A stretch of DNA of 49,685 nucleotides from Synergistaceae bacterium (GCA_018436785.1 JAHDKR010000101.1:1-49685), one strand, 5' to 3'; shown: positions 1 to 8,462, numbered from the stretch's first letter. Translations and numbers: made by a program. The notes: generated by a model from the sequence alone, not told the origin.

Positions 1-396
1 CTTCAGCGAGCCGAAGATGGTGTTCCTCTGAAAGGGGCCGGCCATGTCGATCAGGCCGTCCTGGAAGCTCCCCCAGTGCTTGCCGACCACGATCAGCGAG
101 CAGTCCTTCAGCGCGTGCGTCCTTCCCTGCCCTGCGGGCATGACGGGGTTGGTCACGCCCGGGAACATTACGCCCCCGGAGACCTTGCAGCGCATCTCGA
201 TGGCCTCCTTCACGGGGACCATGCGGACCTCGTCTCCGGGGCATGCGATGTGCAGCTCAGCCTCGGTGATGTGGCTGTCTTCCTTCACCACCGCAAGAGC
301 CTCTTCCTTGTTTATGGTCAGTACGCCCTTGCTGTAGCCGGTCTTCTCGCCGAAGACCATCTCCTTCACAAAAAACTTTCCTATCTCCAGTTTCAT
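1..396 (-). CDS. Glycine/sarcosine/betaine reductase component B alpha/beta subunit, N-terminal part (cut by window edge)
   Basis: Reading from the ATG at 396 toward the window edge gives 132 codons without a stop, beginning MKLEIGKFFVKEMVFGEKTG. This matches the N-terminus of the GrdE/GrdG/GrdI proprotein family, the substrate-binding component B subunit that in known systems is autocleaved at an internal cysteine into alpha and beta chains; that cysteine would lie outside the window. The motif GKHWGSFQDGLIDMAGP fits the family. A purine-rich Shine-Dalgarno sequence (GGGAGGGTG) lies just upstream. Component B passes the amine substrate to selenoprotein A during Stickland-type fermentation. 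Whether it serves glycine, sarcosine or betaine cannot be told from this part. The 3' end is missing. Confidence 0.85.
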   Translation of the reverse strand, partial: MKLEIGKFFVKEMVFGEKTGYSKGVLTINKEEALAVVKEDSHITEAELHIACPGDEVRMVPVKEAIEMRCKVSGGVMFPGVTNPVMPAGQGRTHALKDCSLIVVGKHWGSFQDGLIDMAGPFQRNTIFGSLK

Positions 397-715
397 AGGC
401 TCACCCTCCCGGAATGGAATAGCATATTCCTCCGTTGAGTAGTCTAGGGGAAGGGGGGAGGGGCGCGCATCGTGCAAAGTATGATTGTAGCGTAGCGCAA
501 ATTATGAATTCTCAGGCTGAACTTTGGACGATTTTATGAATCAATGAGGAATCAAAGCGCGCTGCTCCCGCTTGTCATGCCTCTTTGCGGCGTTCGACGC
601 GCGTTGCGCGGGGAGCGCGGGCGGAGAACCCCTGTCGGCATGGTAGCAGTTGCCTCATGTTCACCGCAGCGTGTAGAATCGAGGGGAGAAAACAAGCCGG
701 GAAGGAGTGAGCGGC
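397..715. other. Intergenic region between divergent genes
   Basis: About 320 bases separate the reductase gene (reverse) from the histidine kinase (forward). The half next to the reductase is AT-richer around 470-550 and probably holds both promoters, but no hexamer pair is convincing. The open frames crossing 540-700 have no codon pattern or ribosome site that I would trust. No RNA gene is recognised. Confidence 0.4.
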
Positions 716-1798
716 ATGAACGACGACCGGACCCCATACGACGCCCTCGGAACCCTCTTCGCAAAAATACTGGAACCCGTGGCCCTCTACCGGGCGCTCT
801 TCGACGAAAGAGGCGCGTTCCGCGACGTGGTCTACATCGACGTGAACCCCGCGTACGAGCAGGTGATGGACATCCGCAAAGAGGACATCCTCGGCCGCCC
901 CTTCCGCGAGATATGGTCGGAGAGGGAGCGGGAGTGGCAGGACATCATCCTTCAGGTGGCGACCACCGGGATCTACGCCCGGTACGAAGGACCCAGCTAC
1001 GACACGGGGAAGTACCTCCACGCCATCGCCTTCAGCCCCACTCGCTCCGTTGTCGCGGTGATCTTCCTCGACATGACCGACTGGAAGCGGGCCGAGGAAG
1101 CGCTCCAGGAGAAGGAAGTCCTGCTCACCGAGTACCGGCAGGAGCTGCGCACCCTCGCCGCGCGTCTCTCCCTCGCGGAGGAGCATACCCGCAGGGAGAT
1201 CTCCGTCAAGCTGCACGACCGGGTGGGGTACTCGCTCGTCTCGCTGCTCACGCGCCTGCGTACCCTCGCCGAAAAGCACGACCCCGACGACATCGCCCCG
1301 GCCATCGAGGAGGTGGAGGGGCTGCTCTCCGACACGCGCTCCCTGACGCTGGAGATCAGCTCGCCGCTGCTCTATGAAGTCGGCCTGGAACCGGCGCTCG
1401 CCTCGCTCGCCGAACGGATGCTCGCCCCGCACGGCATCGCCGTCGACTTCCGCGAGTGCGGCCCGCAATCGCACATCTCGATGGAAATCCGCATTCTGAT
1501 GTACCAGATGGCGCAAGAGCTGCTGCTCAACGTGATCAAGCACGCCGGGGCAAGGAACGTGATCCTTCGCGTGCAGCGGGGGAACAAGCGCGTCCGCATG
1601 CTCGTCGAGGACGACGGCGCGGGGTTCTCCTCGAAGACGCCGAAGCACTGGGGGAAGTGGGGCGGCATGGGCCTTTTCAGCATCCGCGAGAAACTTCACT
1701 CCGTCGGCGGAGAGATTCGCGTCTTCTCGGAGAAGGGGAAAGGGAGCACCGTCGCGCTCGTCGCGCCGCTCATGTTCGAGGGAGGAAAGACGTCATGA
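716..1798 (+). CDS. PAS-domain sensor histidine kinase (NarL/DegS type)
   Basis: This 360-residue soluble kinase has an N-terminal PAS domain (about residues 20-125, ending in the DMTDWKRAEE linker typical after PAS folds), a coiled-coil linker, a HisKA_3 dimerisation helix with the probable phospho-acceptor His near residue 167 (LHDRVGYSL), and a C-terminal HATPase_c domain with N-box QELLLNVIKHA and G-box DDGAGF. No membrane segment is seen, so it should sense a cytoplasmic signal. ATG 716 is preferred over an in-frame GTG at 707 because GGAG lies 8 bases upstream of it. The stop overlaps the start of the response regulator as ATGA, so the two are co-translated. The signal is unknown. Confidence 0.9.
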   Translation: MNDDRTPYDALGTLFAKILEPVALYRALFDERGAFRDVVYIDVNPAYEQVMDIRKEDILGRPFREIWSEREREWQDIILQVATTGIYARYEGPSYDTGKYLHAIAFSPTRSVVAVIFLDMTDWKRAEEALQEKEVLLTEYRQELRTLAARLSLAEEHTRREISVKLHDRVGYSLVSLLTRLRTLAEKHDPDDIAPAIEEVEGLLSDTRSLTLEISSPLLYEVGLEPALASLAERMLAPHGIAVDFRECGPQSHISMEIRILMYQMAQELLLNVIKHAGARNVILRVQRGNKRVRMLVEDDGAGFSSKTPKHWGKWGGMGLFSIREKLHSVGGEIRVFSEKGKGSTVALVAPLMFEGGKTS

Positions 1799-2445
1799 AG
1801 ATCCGCGTGCTGATGATCGACGACCATACGCTCTTCCTGGCCGGGTTGGAGGACATTCTCGCCCGCGAGGACGACATCGAAGTGGTCGGCGTCGCCGGGA
1901 GCTGCCGTGAAGGCGTGTCGCTGGCGATGGAGAAGCGCCCCGACGTGATCGTCCTCGACCTCGCGATGCCTGGGACCAGCGGCGTGGAGGCGGCGCGCAT
2001 CCTCGCCGAGGCGCTGCCGGGCGTCCGCATGGCGGCGCTCACGATGCACCTCGACCGCCAGATGGTCTTCGAGGCGCTCAAAAGCGGCATGACCGGCTAC
2101 ATTTTGAAAGAGGCCACTCCGGAGGAGTTCCTCTTCGCGCTCCGCGTGGTGGCGCGCGGGGAGACCTGGCTCAGCCCGAAGGTGGCCGCCATTGTGGCGA
2201 ACGACTTCGTCCGAGGGAGCGCTCAGGAAGCGCCGAGCCTTCCTGTCCTCTCGGATCGCGAGCGCGAAGTACTCCATCTCCTCGTCAAAGGGGCGGGAAC
2301 GCGTGAGATAGCGTCTCGTCTGCACATCAGCAAGAGCACCGTGGACACCCACCGCCGCAACATCCTCGATAAACTGGGCTGCGAAAACGTCACCTGCCTC
2401 ACCCGCTACGCCCTGCGCCACGGCCTGGTCGACCTGGACGAGTGA
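1795..2445 (+). CDS. LuxR/NarL-family response regulator
   Basis: A 216-residue two-domain regulator. The receiver domain carries acidic residues D9/D10, the phospho-acceptor D55 (VIVLDLAMPG) and the conserved Lys in the YILKEA segment. The C-terminal LuxR-type helix-turn-helix is at about residues 150-205 (LSDREREVLHLL, then TREIASRLHISKSTVDTH). It overlaps the kinase gene by 4 bases and is the obvious partner of that kinase. Targets are not evident; no adjacent gene is clearly controlled by it. Confidence 0.93.
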   Translation: MKIRVLMIDDHTLFLAGLEDILAREDDIEVVGVAGSCREGVSLAMEKRPDVIVLDLAMPGTSGVEAARILAEALPGVRMAALTMHLDRQMVFEALKSGMTGYILKEATPEEFLFALRVVARGETWLSPKVAAIVANDFVRGSAQEAPSLPVLSDREREVLHLLVKGAGTREIASRLHISKSTVDTHRRNILDKLGCENVTCLTRYALRHGLVDLDE

Positions 2446-2473
2446 GAGGAAAGGCTTTTCAAGTCACTCTGCA

Positions 2474-2502
2474 TTGACGTGTGTTCTCATATTTGGTAAC
2501 AT
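2474..2502 (+). promoter_or_regulatory. Sigma-70-like promoter of the toxin-antitoxin operon
   Basis: TTGACG (2474-2479), a 17-base spacer, then TAACAT (2497-2502). The imperfect inverted repeat CATAT...ATATG surrounding the -10 box could be the operator for autorepression by the antitoxin. Start of transcription would fall at about 2509, which is the A of the toxin ATG. Confidence 0.55.
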
Positions 2503-2508
2503 GCGGAT

Positions 2509-2841
2509 ATGGCTTATTCCGTCGAATACTTCAATGATAGAGTCCGTGCAGAGATAGAAGCGTGGCCCGTCGGTATTCTTGCCGACTATGCGCGGATTCT
2601 TGAGATGCTTATGGAGTTCGGTCCGGAAGTGGGGATGCCGTATTCCCGTCCGATGGGAGACGGTCTTTTCGAACTGCGCCCCCGAGGACGCGAAGGGATC
2701 GGACGTGCGTTGTACTGCTATATGAGAGGAAGGCGTCTGCTCATACTCCACGCCTTTGTAAAGAAAACGGGCTCCACCCCGCAGAAGGATTTGAATAGAG
2801 CCCGCGATAGATTGAAGGAGGTGCGTCATGACTGGATGTGA
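2509..2841 (+). CDS. higB: RelE/HigB-family toxin
   Basis: This 110-residue protein has the layout of the phage-derived Gp49/HigB branch of the RelE superfamily: an N-terminal helical pair, then beta strands with FELRPRGREGIGRALYCY and the LLILHAFVKKT segment that is diagnostic of the group. Such toxins cleave mRNA on the ribosome. The gene precedes and overlaps its antitoxin by 14 bases, the usual HigBA order. The ATG has no visible Shine-Dalgarno sequence and sits where transcription is predicted to begin, so the message may be leaderless. Function is by family; I do not see an inactivating change. Confidence 0.88.
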   Translation: MAYSVEYFNDRVRAEIEAWPVGILADYARILEMLMEFGPEVGMPYSRPMGDGLFELRPRGREGIGRALYCYMRGRRLLILHAFVKKTGSTPQKDLNRARDRLKEVRHDWM

Positions 2842-3178
2842 ATATAAACCGGTTCCTCATAATCACGATGAGTTTCTGGCCGCGATGTCGGAAAGAGAAG
2901 GTTTTACCTCCGCGTATGCCGCGCTGGAGGATGAATACCGATTTGTCCGCGAACTTTTGGCGGCCAGGATACGCGCAGGTCTCACACAAGAAGAGGTTGC
3001 GGAGTCCATGGGAACAAGTAAAAGCGCAGTTTCCCGCCTGGAAGCGGGGGGAAAGCATTCTCCTTCCGTCCAGACGCTGAGGAAGTATGCAAAAGCAGTA
3101 GGGTGCGACGTCGAAATTCGTCTGGTTGAAAAACCGTCTCGTTGCGCTTCGCCTGCAAAAAATACTTCGGTGATGTGA
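2828..3178 (+). CDS. higA: XRE-family antitoxin (HigA type)
   Basis: A 116-residue protein with an N-terminal segment expected to bind the toxin and an XRE helix-turn-helix at about residues 40-95 (RAGLTQEEVAESMGTSKSAV, then SRLEAG). It has a strong ribosome site, AAGGAGG, just upstream of ATG 2828, in contrast to the toxin, so the antitoxin should be translated in excess. It is expected to neutralise the toxin and repress the shared promoter. The tail after about residue 100 is rich in small and polar residues and looks disordered. Confidence 0.9.
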   Translation: MTGCEYKPVPHNHDEFLAAMSEREGFTSAYAALEDEYRFVRELLAARIRAGLTQEEVAESMGTSKSAVSRLEAGGKHSPSVQTLRKYAKAVGCDVEIRLVEKPSRCASPAKNTSVM

Positions 3179-3376
3179 GGTTTTTGAGGCTTTCGGCGGA
3201 GACGGAGAGCGGCGCATGGAGTCTCGGGAATGCTTCGAGGCAAGAATACTACCGAAAAAAGCCGCTTTCCGTCCGTCTTTCACTTCAAGGATGTACTCGG
3301 AACCCCTCGTCCGTCGGATAGAGGATTCGCGCCTGCGTGAAGAAGCTCCCTCCGGTCTTCCTACGATGGATGCGTT

Positions 3377-4252
3377 TCAGAGCTCCAGCTCGACTACTTT
3401 CATTTTGCCCTGCACGAAACTGTGAATCGTCGCGCCGGCCTTCAGGCGCGGGTCCGACTCGTAGAGTTCGCATACAGCCCCGAAGTCCGGAACATCGCCC
3501 TCGGTCAGCTCGGCCAGACGATCGAGCAGCGCCAGGTCGGAGTCGTCCGTGTCGCGTTCGAGCATCATCCCCCAACAGTCCCACGGCAGCAGTTCGACCT
3601 TGTTGAGCGCCGCGACGTCGCGGACGAGATTGCTTCCCACGAACCCCATTCCCCGCATATCGAAGATGCCGAAGGCGTTCGGGTCGGCCGCCCCGCTGCG
3701 GCACATCCTCCATGCCGCGCCCCCGGCGACGAAGCGGTCCCGCGGCACGTCCAGCGGATCGAATGAAACGTTCAGCACGCCGCGCTGAAAAGCGTCGAGC
3801 TGCGCGTCGACCAGCATCCAGCGTTTCTCGGATTCGTTCCAGTACTCGGCGACCCAGTGATCCTCGAAGTGTCCGGGCAGGAAGTACGTCCCGAATCCGC
3901 AGCGCGCACGGGCCGGGACCCCTTGACTGCGCAGCATGGACACCAGCAGCAGCGTGTGGTCGCGGCAGTTGCCGACCGTCTTCAATTCCAGCGGCCGAGG
4001 AACGGTCAGTGGGCGCGAATCGAGTTCCAGAGTGCGGGCCAGACGTTTCTCCATGGTACGGAGCTGCACCTCGGCGCCCCTCTCGGCGGCGAGCGTCACC
4101 CCGTACCGTTCGGCCCAGAAGGGGTGAACGGTGACGCCCTGGACGACCGCACACAACTCCCCGATGTCCGCAGGGAGAGAATCGAAAAGTTCAGCGTGCG
4201 CTCCGGGCCTGCTGAGAGGCCCTTGAGTCGCGAAAAACGAGAATTCGTTCAT
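3377..4252 (-). CDS. Transglutaminase-like cysteine protease-fold protein
   Basis: A 291-residue cytoplasmic protein with a transglutaminase-core triad: Cys96 in GNCRDHTLLL, His132 in GHFEDHWVAEYW and Asp149 in RWMLVDAQLD. Bacterial members of this superfamily usually act as proteases or peptide hydrolases, rather than cross-linking enzymes; the substrate is unknown. A strong ribosome site (AAGGAGG) precedes ATG 4252. It is a single gene, not clearly linked to its neighbours, and runs convergent with the antitoxin gene. There is no signal peptide. Confidence 0.82.
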   Translation of the reverse strand: MNEFSFFATQGPLSRPGAHAELFDSLPADIGELCAVVQGVTVHPFWAERYGVTLAAERGAEVQLRTMEKRLARTLELDSRPLTVPRPLELKTVGNCRDHTLLLVSMLRSQGVPARARCGFGTYFLPGHFEDHWVAEYWNESEKRWMLVDAQLDAFQRGVLNVSFDPLDVPRDRFVAGGAAWRMCRSGAADPNAFGIFDMRGMGFVGSNLVRDVAALNKVELLPWDCWGMMLERDTDDSDLALLDRLAELTEGDVPDFGAVCELYESDPRLKAGATIHSFVQGKMKVVELEL

Positions 4253-4571
4253 AGGTTTCCTCCTTAAACAGAGAGCGGCGTACCCCGCTTCGAACGCCGC
4301 AGCGTCCGGCGGATCGCGTCTAACAGTATTCGGGAACGGGGATCGACTCCCGTCCGACGGTATGTATTGTATCAGTTGCCTCGGCCCGGCGCCTCGGTGC
4401 AGACAACACCCGGCCCTCTTTCAAAAACGGAGGGTGAGGTCTCCGAGAAGGCGCCATTCGTGGTACTATTTTCTAAAGAAGTTTTATTGTCAAGAAGCAG
4501 AATGATTGGGAGTCATGGCATAACCATCGTGCAACAATGAGGAAACACCTGACGCAGCCTGGAGGTGCGAT
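4253..4571. other. Divergent intergenic region with likely promoters
   Basis: About 320 bases between the transglutaminase gene (reverse) and the truncated dehydrogenase (forward). On the reverse strand the 9-mer TGATACAAT (4366-4374) is a good extended -10 element for the transglutaminase gene. On the forward strand TACTAT near 4454 may be a -10 box for the dehydrogenase remnant. No gene is seen here. Confidence 0.4.
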
Positions 4572-4822
4572 ATGGAATTTGCAGGAAGAACAGCGCTGGT
4601 TACCGGCGCCGGAACAGGGAACGGCGAAGCAATAGCCGAGCGGCTCTTCACCGGCGGAGCGTCGGTCGGGCTGGTGAGTCGCCGTCTTGAATCAGTGGAC
4701 GCAGTCTGCCGGCGGATTGACCCTGAAGGTGAACGGACGCTGGCTATCGAAGCCGATGTGCGCGATCCGAAGGCGATGGAGGCTGCGGTGCAACGCATCG
4801 TCGAACGCTTCGGCTCGTACGG
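4572..4822 (+). pseudogene. Short-chain dehydrogenase/reductase, N-terminal remnant
   Basis: The first 80 or so residues are a normal SDR start: a Rossmann beta-alpha-beta with the nucleotide motif TGAGTGNGEAIAERL, then EADVRDPKAMEAAV and RIVERFG. Homology stops at ERFG, just before the expected LVNNAG segment, the catalytic SYK region and the rest of a roughly 250-residue protein. Beyond about 4820 the frame stays open by chance to 5186 but runs antisense through the solute-binding gene. A good ribosome site (GGAGGTG) and ATG remain. The loss looks like a deletion or rearrangement that joined this gene to the 3' end of the gene on the other strand. Confidence 0.75.
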
Positions 4823-4831
4823 GCGAAAGCG

Positions 4832-5611
4832 TCACGGAGTCGAATACTTGCCGGACGCCGCGTCGTCGAGTATCTCCTGGTATCGGCCGCTTGCCTTCAG
4901 CTCGGCGAGCCCCTCATTGAATGCTGCCAGCAATTCCTCGGCGTTCGGCGCTTTTTTCGAAAAAAGCAGAGAGTACGGCGCCGAGCGGACGGGGGTTTCG
5001 CAGTACCAGAACCGGTCGGCTTCCAGGGCAAATCCGCGGTTGATCAGCTCGATGCCTACATATCTATCGACTGCGACGGCGTCCACTCTTTTTCCGAGGA
5101 GCTTCCTGAGGCTCGTCTCGTCGTCCGAAGATGGATCGGTTCGGAAGAGACCTTCTTCGCTCGCTTTTTCGAACTCGTTCCCGTAGTGATACCCCCGCGT
5201 AACTCCGATCAAGAGCCCTGCAAGGTCCTGTCACTCCTTCCACTCCACCTTCTTGTCGTTCCGGGAGAAGAGAATCACCGGCAGGTCGACAAGCGCGTCG
5301 CTGAAGTAAAAGTCCCGCGCTCGTTCTTCCGAAAAAGCCCACCCGACGGACGCATCCCACTTCCCCTCCGCGGCGAGGGCAAGAGCGCGCGCCCACGGGA
5401 AGAATCCGTACCTCGTTTCGATGCCCTTAAGGGCGAAGGATTCCCTCACAACCTGCGAGATCGCTCCATTTTCGGGAAGATGCTCCCCCAGAAACGGAGG
5501 CCAGTCGCCGTTCGTAATACGGGCGACTCTTCCTTCGGCGGAAGCAATCGAGACGCAAGCGATCGTACCAAAGAATACGAAAAGAAGAAGCGCTGTAAAA
5601 ATGCGTCTCAT
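4832..5611 (-). pseudogene. Family 3 amino-acid-type solute-binding protein interrupted by an in-frame TGA
   Basis: From ATG 5611 (ribosome site GGGAGGTG) the product starts with a signal peptide (MRRIFTALLLFVFFG...ASA), followed by a bacterial extracellular solute-binding family 3 domain (ARITNGDWPPFLGE, FPWARALALAAEGKWDASVG, FSDALVDLP). A TGA at 5233-5231 stops it after 126 residues. Reading continues in the same frame for about 133 codons with the expected second lobe (IGVTRGYHYG, RKLLGKRVDAVAVDRYVG, LLAAFNEGL). The whole gene would be about 260 residues, normal for the family. The stop stands where a Trp (TGG) would fit, so a single transition or a sequencing error explains it. No transporter permease or ATPase is adjacent. 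Confidence 0.8.
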
Positions 5612-5873
5612 AAGCAACACCTCCCGCTTGTGGTATAACGCAAAACGCTCTGGTGGAGATGGAGAAAGTGTTGAAAAATACAATTTGTAATTTATTATTG
5701 AAATTATAGAGGGTGATGTTTTGGATGTCAAGCGCCGCTTCAACAGACTCGGTTTCTGAAAGAATTTGAAGACATTGTGGAGAGTGGAACGGAGCGTTTT
5801 CCTTGTGTCATAATAGAAAACACGCAGGACGAGTCGTAGAAAAAATTGCCGGAAGAAACGGGGGAAGAGCACA

Positions 5874-6857
5874 ATGGGTCTGAAACGCGGAATGGTACGG
5901 GTAGCGGTGGTGCAGGCGGGGTCCGTTATTATGGACAAGGAAGGGACTCTGGAGAAAACCGAAAGGCTCGCGATCGAAGCTTCGGAAAAGGGGGCGAAGA
6001 TCGTGCTCTTTCCGGAGGCGTTCATCCCGTGCTATCCGCGGGGACTCTCCTTCGGCGCCGTCGTGGGCAGCCGTTCGCCGGGGGGCCGGAAGGACTTTGC
6101 CCGGTATTACGCTAACTCCATCGACGTTCCCGGTCCGGAGACCGATTTTCTGGGGGAGCTGGCGGCGCAGACCGGGACGTATCTCTCCATCGGCGTCATC
6201 GAGAGGGAGGGAGGTACTCTCTACTGCACTCTTCTCTACTTCGGCCCCGACGGTGCGCTTCTGGCCAAACACCGGAAGCTGAAGCCCACGGGGAGCGAGC
6301 GGCTCATCTGGGGAGAGGGCGACGGAAGCACGCTGGCGGCGGTGGAGACGCCCTACGGGACGATGAGCGGCCTCATCTGCTGGGAGAACTACATGCCGCT
6401 CGCGCGGGCAGCCGTCTACGGCCGGAACCCCTCGATCTACCTCGCGCCCACGGCGGACCAGCGCGACGGCTGGCAGTGCTCCATGCGCCACATCGCTCTG
6501 GAGGGGCGCTGTTTCGTGCTTTCGTGCAACCAGTTCGTCACCAAGGAGATGTACCCGTCCGACCTCGCCTGTTTTTCCGACCTCGAGCAGCAGCCGGAGG
6601 TCATGAGCAGAGGAGGGAGCGCGATTATCGATCCTCTGGGGAACTACGTCGCCGGTCCGCTCTGGGACAAGGAGGGAATGCTCGTCGCCGACCTCGACCT
6701 GGAAGCCGTCGTCGAGGCGCGGTACGACTTCGACGTGATGGGCCACTATGCCCGGCCCGACGTCTTCACGCTGCTGGTCGACGATGAGCCGAGGAGCGGG
6801 GTGGAATTTTCCGGAGACGCGAGCGCTTGGGAGGAAGACTGCTCATGTCAGGGGTGA
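5874..6857 (+). CDS. Nitrilase/cyanide hydratase-type C-N hydrolase
   Basis: This 327-residue protein has the complete nitrilase-superfamily triad: Glu48 in FPEAFIP, Lys135 in KHRKLKPT and Cys169 in GLICWENYMP. The CWENYMP signature and the length match the true nitrilase branch, which turns nitriles into carboxylic acids plus ammonia, rather than the shorter amidases. The substrate is unknown. A ribosome site (GGGGGAAGAG) precedes ATG 5874. The gene overlaps the next one, a PLP-dependent decarboxylase, by 13 bases, so both probably serve one pathway, for example handling of an aromatic or amine-derived nitrile; this link is inference. Confidence 0.88.
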   Translation: MGLKRGMVRVAVVQAGSVIMDKEGTLEKTERLAIEASEKGAKIVLFPEAFIPCYPRGLSFGAVVGSRSPGGRKDFARYYANSIDVPGPETDFLGELAAQTGTYLSIGVIEREGGTLYCTLLYFGPDGALLAKHRKLKPTGSERLIWGEGDGSTLAAVETPYGTMSGLICWENYMPLARAAVYGRNPSIYLAPTADQRDGWQCSMRHIALEGRCFVLSCNQFVTKEMYPSDLACFSDLEQQPEVMSRGGSAIIDPLGNYVAGPLWDKEGMLVADLDLEAVVEARYDFDVMGHYARPDVFTLLVDDEPRSGVEFSGDASAWEEDCSCQG

Positions 6858-8290
6858 GAAACCGCTCGGAGGGCTTCGGGGCTCTGCCCCGTCTGCTCGA
6901 CGAGACGGCGAAGACGGCAGGAGAGTGGCTTGCAGCCCTTCCGGAAAGAGAGGTCAATGCGGCCACGTCTGCGGAGGAGCTTCGGGAAGCTCTGGGCGGG
7001 CCGCTGAACGAGGAGGGCGAGCTCGCCGCAGACGTGCTGCGGAACTTCGCGCACGCCGCCGAAAGAGGCCTTGTCGCCTCGCCCGGCCCGCGCTATTTCG
7101 GATTCGTGACGGGCGGGGCGCTTCCCGCGAGCCTCGCCGCGGACTGGCTGACTTCCGCGTGGGACCAGAACGCGGTGCTTTTCGTCTCCTCTCCTGCGGC
7201 GAGCGTGGCCGAGGAGGTCGTCGCCTCCTGGCTGCTGGATCTGCTCGGCTTTCCTGCGGACGCGTCGGTCGGCCTGGTCACCGGCTGCCAGATGGCGAAC
7301 TTCACGTGCCTTGCGGCCGCGCGCCACGAAGTCCTCAGAAAGGCCGGATGGGACGTCGAAGCGGACGGTCTCTGCGGCGCTCCGCGAATCACCGTCGCCG
7401 CCGGGGAGGAGGCGCACGCCACGCTGCTTGTCGCGCTTCGGATGCTCGGCCTCGGCGAGCGGAATGTGCTCCCGATTCCCGCCGACGAGCAGGGGCGAAT
7501 GATCCCGTCCGCGTTGAAAGAGGCTCTGGAAAACGTCTCCGGCCCGCTTATCGTCTGCCTTCAGGCGGGAAATGTGAACTCCGGAGCCTTCGACCCGTGC
7601 GCCGAGCTTGTTCCTCTTGCGAAGGCCAAGGGGGCGTGGGTGCATGTGGACGGCGCGTTCGGCCTGTGGGGCGCGCTGCTGCCGGAGCTTGCCGCTCACA
7701 CCGAAGGCATCGGACTGGCGGACTCCTGGGCGACGGACGCGCACAAGTGGCTGAACGTCCCCTACGACTCGGGGATTGCCGTCGTGCGGAACGAGGCTGC
7801 CCACAGAGCGTCGATGACGTTGAAGGCGCCCTACTACATCGCCGCGCCGGGGGCCGTCCGCGACCCGTCGCAGTGGGTTCCCGAGTCCTCCAGACGGGCC
7901 AGGGTCTTCCCGCTGTACTGCGCGCTCCGCTCGCTCGGGAAGAACGGCCTCCGGGAGATGATCGCGCGGAACTGCGCGCAGGCCCGATTGATGGCGTCGC
8001 TTCTTGCCGAAGACCCCGGAATCCGGATTCTCAACGACATCGTCCTCAACCAGGCGCTCGTTCGGTTCATCCCTCCGCGCGGCGGCGACGCGGACGCCTT
8101 CACGAGGCGCGTGACTGCCGCGGTGCAGGAGGAGGGAACCTGCTGGGCGGGGGGAAGCGTCTGGAAGGGGATGGCCGCCATGCGCATCTCGGTCTCCAAC
8201 TGGTCCACGACCGAGGAGGACATCCGCCGCTCCGCAGCCGCCATACGGAGCGTCCTGGCGGAGGTTTCGCAGCTCGCCGAAAGCGAGTGA
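6845..8290 (+). CDS. Group II pyridoxal-phosphate-dependent amino acid decarboxylase
   Basis: A 481-residue protein of the aromatic-L-amino-acid/glutamate decarboxylase family. It shows the fold-type I layout: PGPRYFGFVTGGALPAS near the N-terminus, the cofactor-contacting VTGCQMANFTCLAAAR region, the Asp of HVDGAFGLWGALLPE, and the Schiff-base Lys301 in ATDAHKWLNVPYDSG. It would convert an amino acid to its amine and CO2; the side chain cannot be assigned. ATG 6845 is preferred over a TTG at 6827 because GGAGG lies 10 bases upstream. It shares an operon with the nitrilase and is followed by a strong hairpin. Confidence 0.87.
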   Translation: MSGVRNRSEGFGALPRLLDETAKTAGEWLAALPEREVNAATSAEELREALGGPLNEEGELAADVLRNFAHAAERGLVASPGPRYFGFVTGGALPASLAADWLTSAWDQNAVLFVSSPAASVAEEVVASWLLDLLGFPADASVGLVTGCQMANFTCLAAARHEVLRKAGWDVEADGLCGAPRITVAAGEEAHATLLVALRMLGLGERNVLPIPADEQGRMIPSALKEALENVSGPLIVCLQAGNVNSGAFDPCAELVPLAKAKGAWVHVDGAFGLWGALLPELAAHTEGIGLADSWATDAHKWLNVPYDSGIAVVRNEAAHRASMTLKAPYYIAAPGAVRDPSQWVPESSRRARVFPLYCALRSLGKNGLREMIARNCAQARLMASLLAEDPGIRILNDIVLNQALVRFIPPRGGDADAFTRRVTAAVQEEGTCWAGGSVWKGMAAMRISVSNWSTTEEDIRRSAAAIRSVLAEVSQLAESE

Positions 8291-8393
8291 ACGGGAGGCG
8301 CGGAGAAAGCGAGTTCAGTTGTCGAGGGTTCGGCGAAGAGGAGCAATGAAAGCATTCGATAGAACAAGTTCGGAATTTACCGTAGAATTGACA

Positions 8394-8462
8394 CGCCCTC
8401 GGTGGTTTGGGAAGAGCGTTGCGTAGCCCGGCGACTTCTCCAAACCTCGGGGGCCTTTTTTA
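8394..8462 (+). terminator. Rho-independent terminator after the decarboxylase
   Basis: Long inverted repeat: GCCCTCGGTGGTTTGGGAAG on the left pairs with CTTCTCCAAACCTCGGGGGC on the right, with one or two mismatches and a GC-rich loop, followed by a TTTTTTTAT tract. It isolates the nitrilase/decarboxylase operon from the ATPase module downstream. Confidence 0.8.

Noticed and set aside
4572-5186. A 204-codon open frame as one full gene
   Set aside because: Only the first 80 or so codons resemble a dehydrogenase; the rest is antisense to the solute-binding gene, whose coding signal is far better.
5231-5233. Selenocysteine at the TGA
   Set aside because: The position fits Trp, solute-binding proteins do not use selenocysteine, and I see no convincing SECIS hairpin just downstream.
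8394-8462. Riboswitch before the ATPase gene
   Set aside because: The structure is a single long hairpin with a T-tract directly after the decarboxylase; no aptamer-like conserved core is seen.
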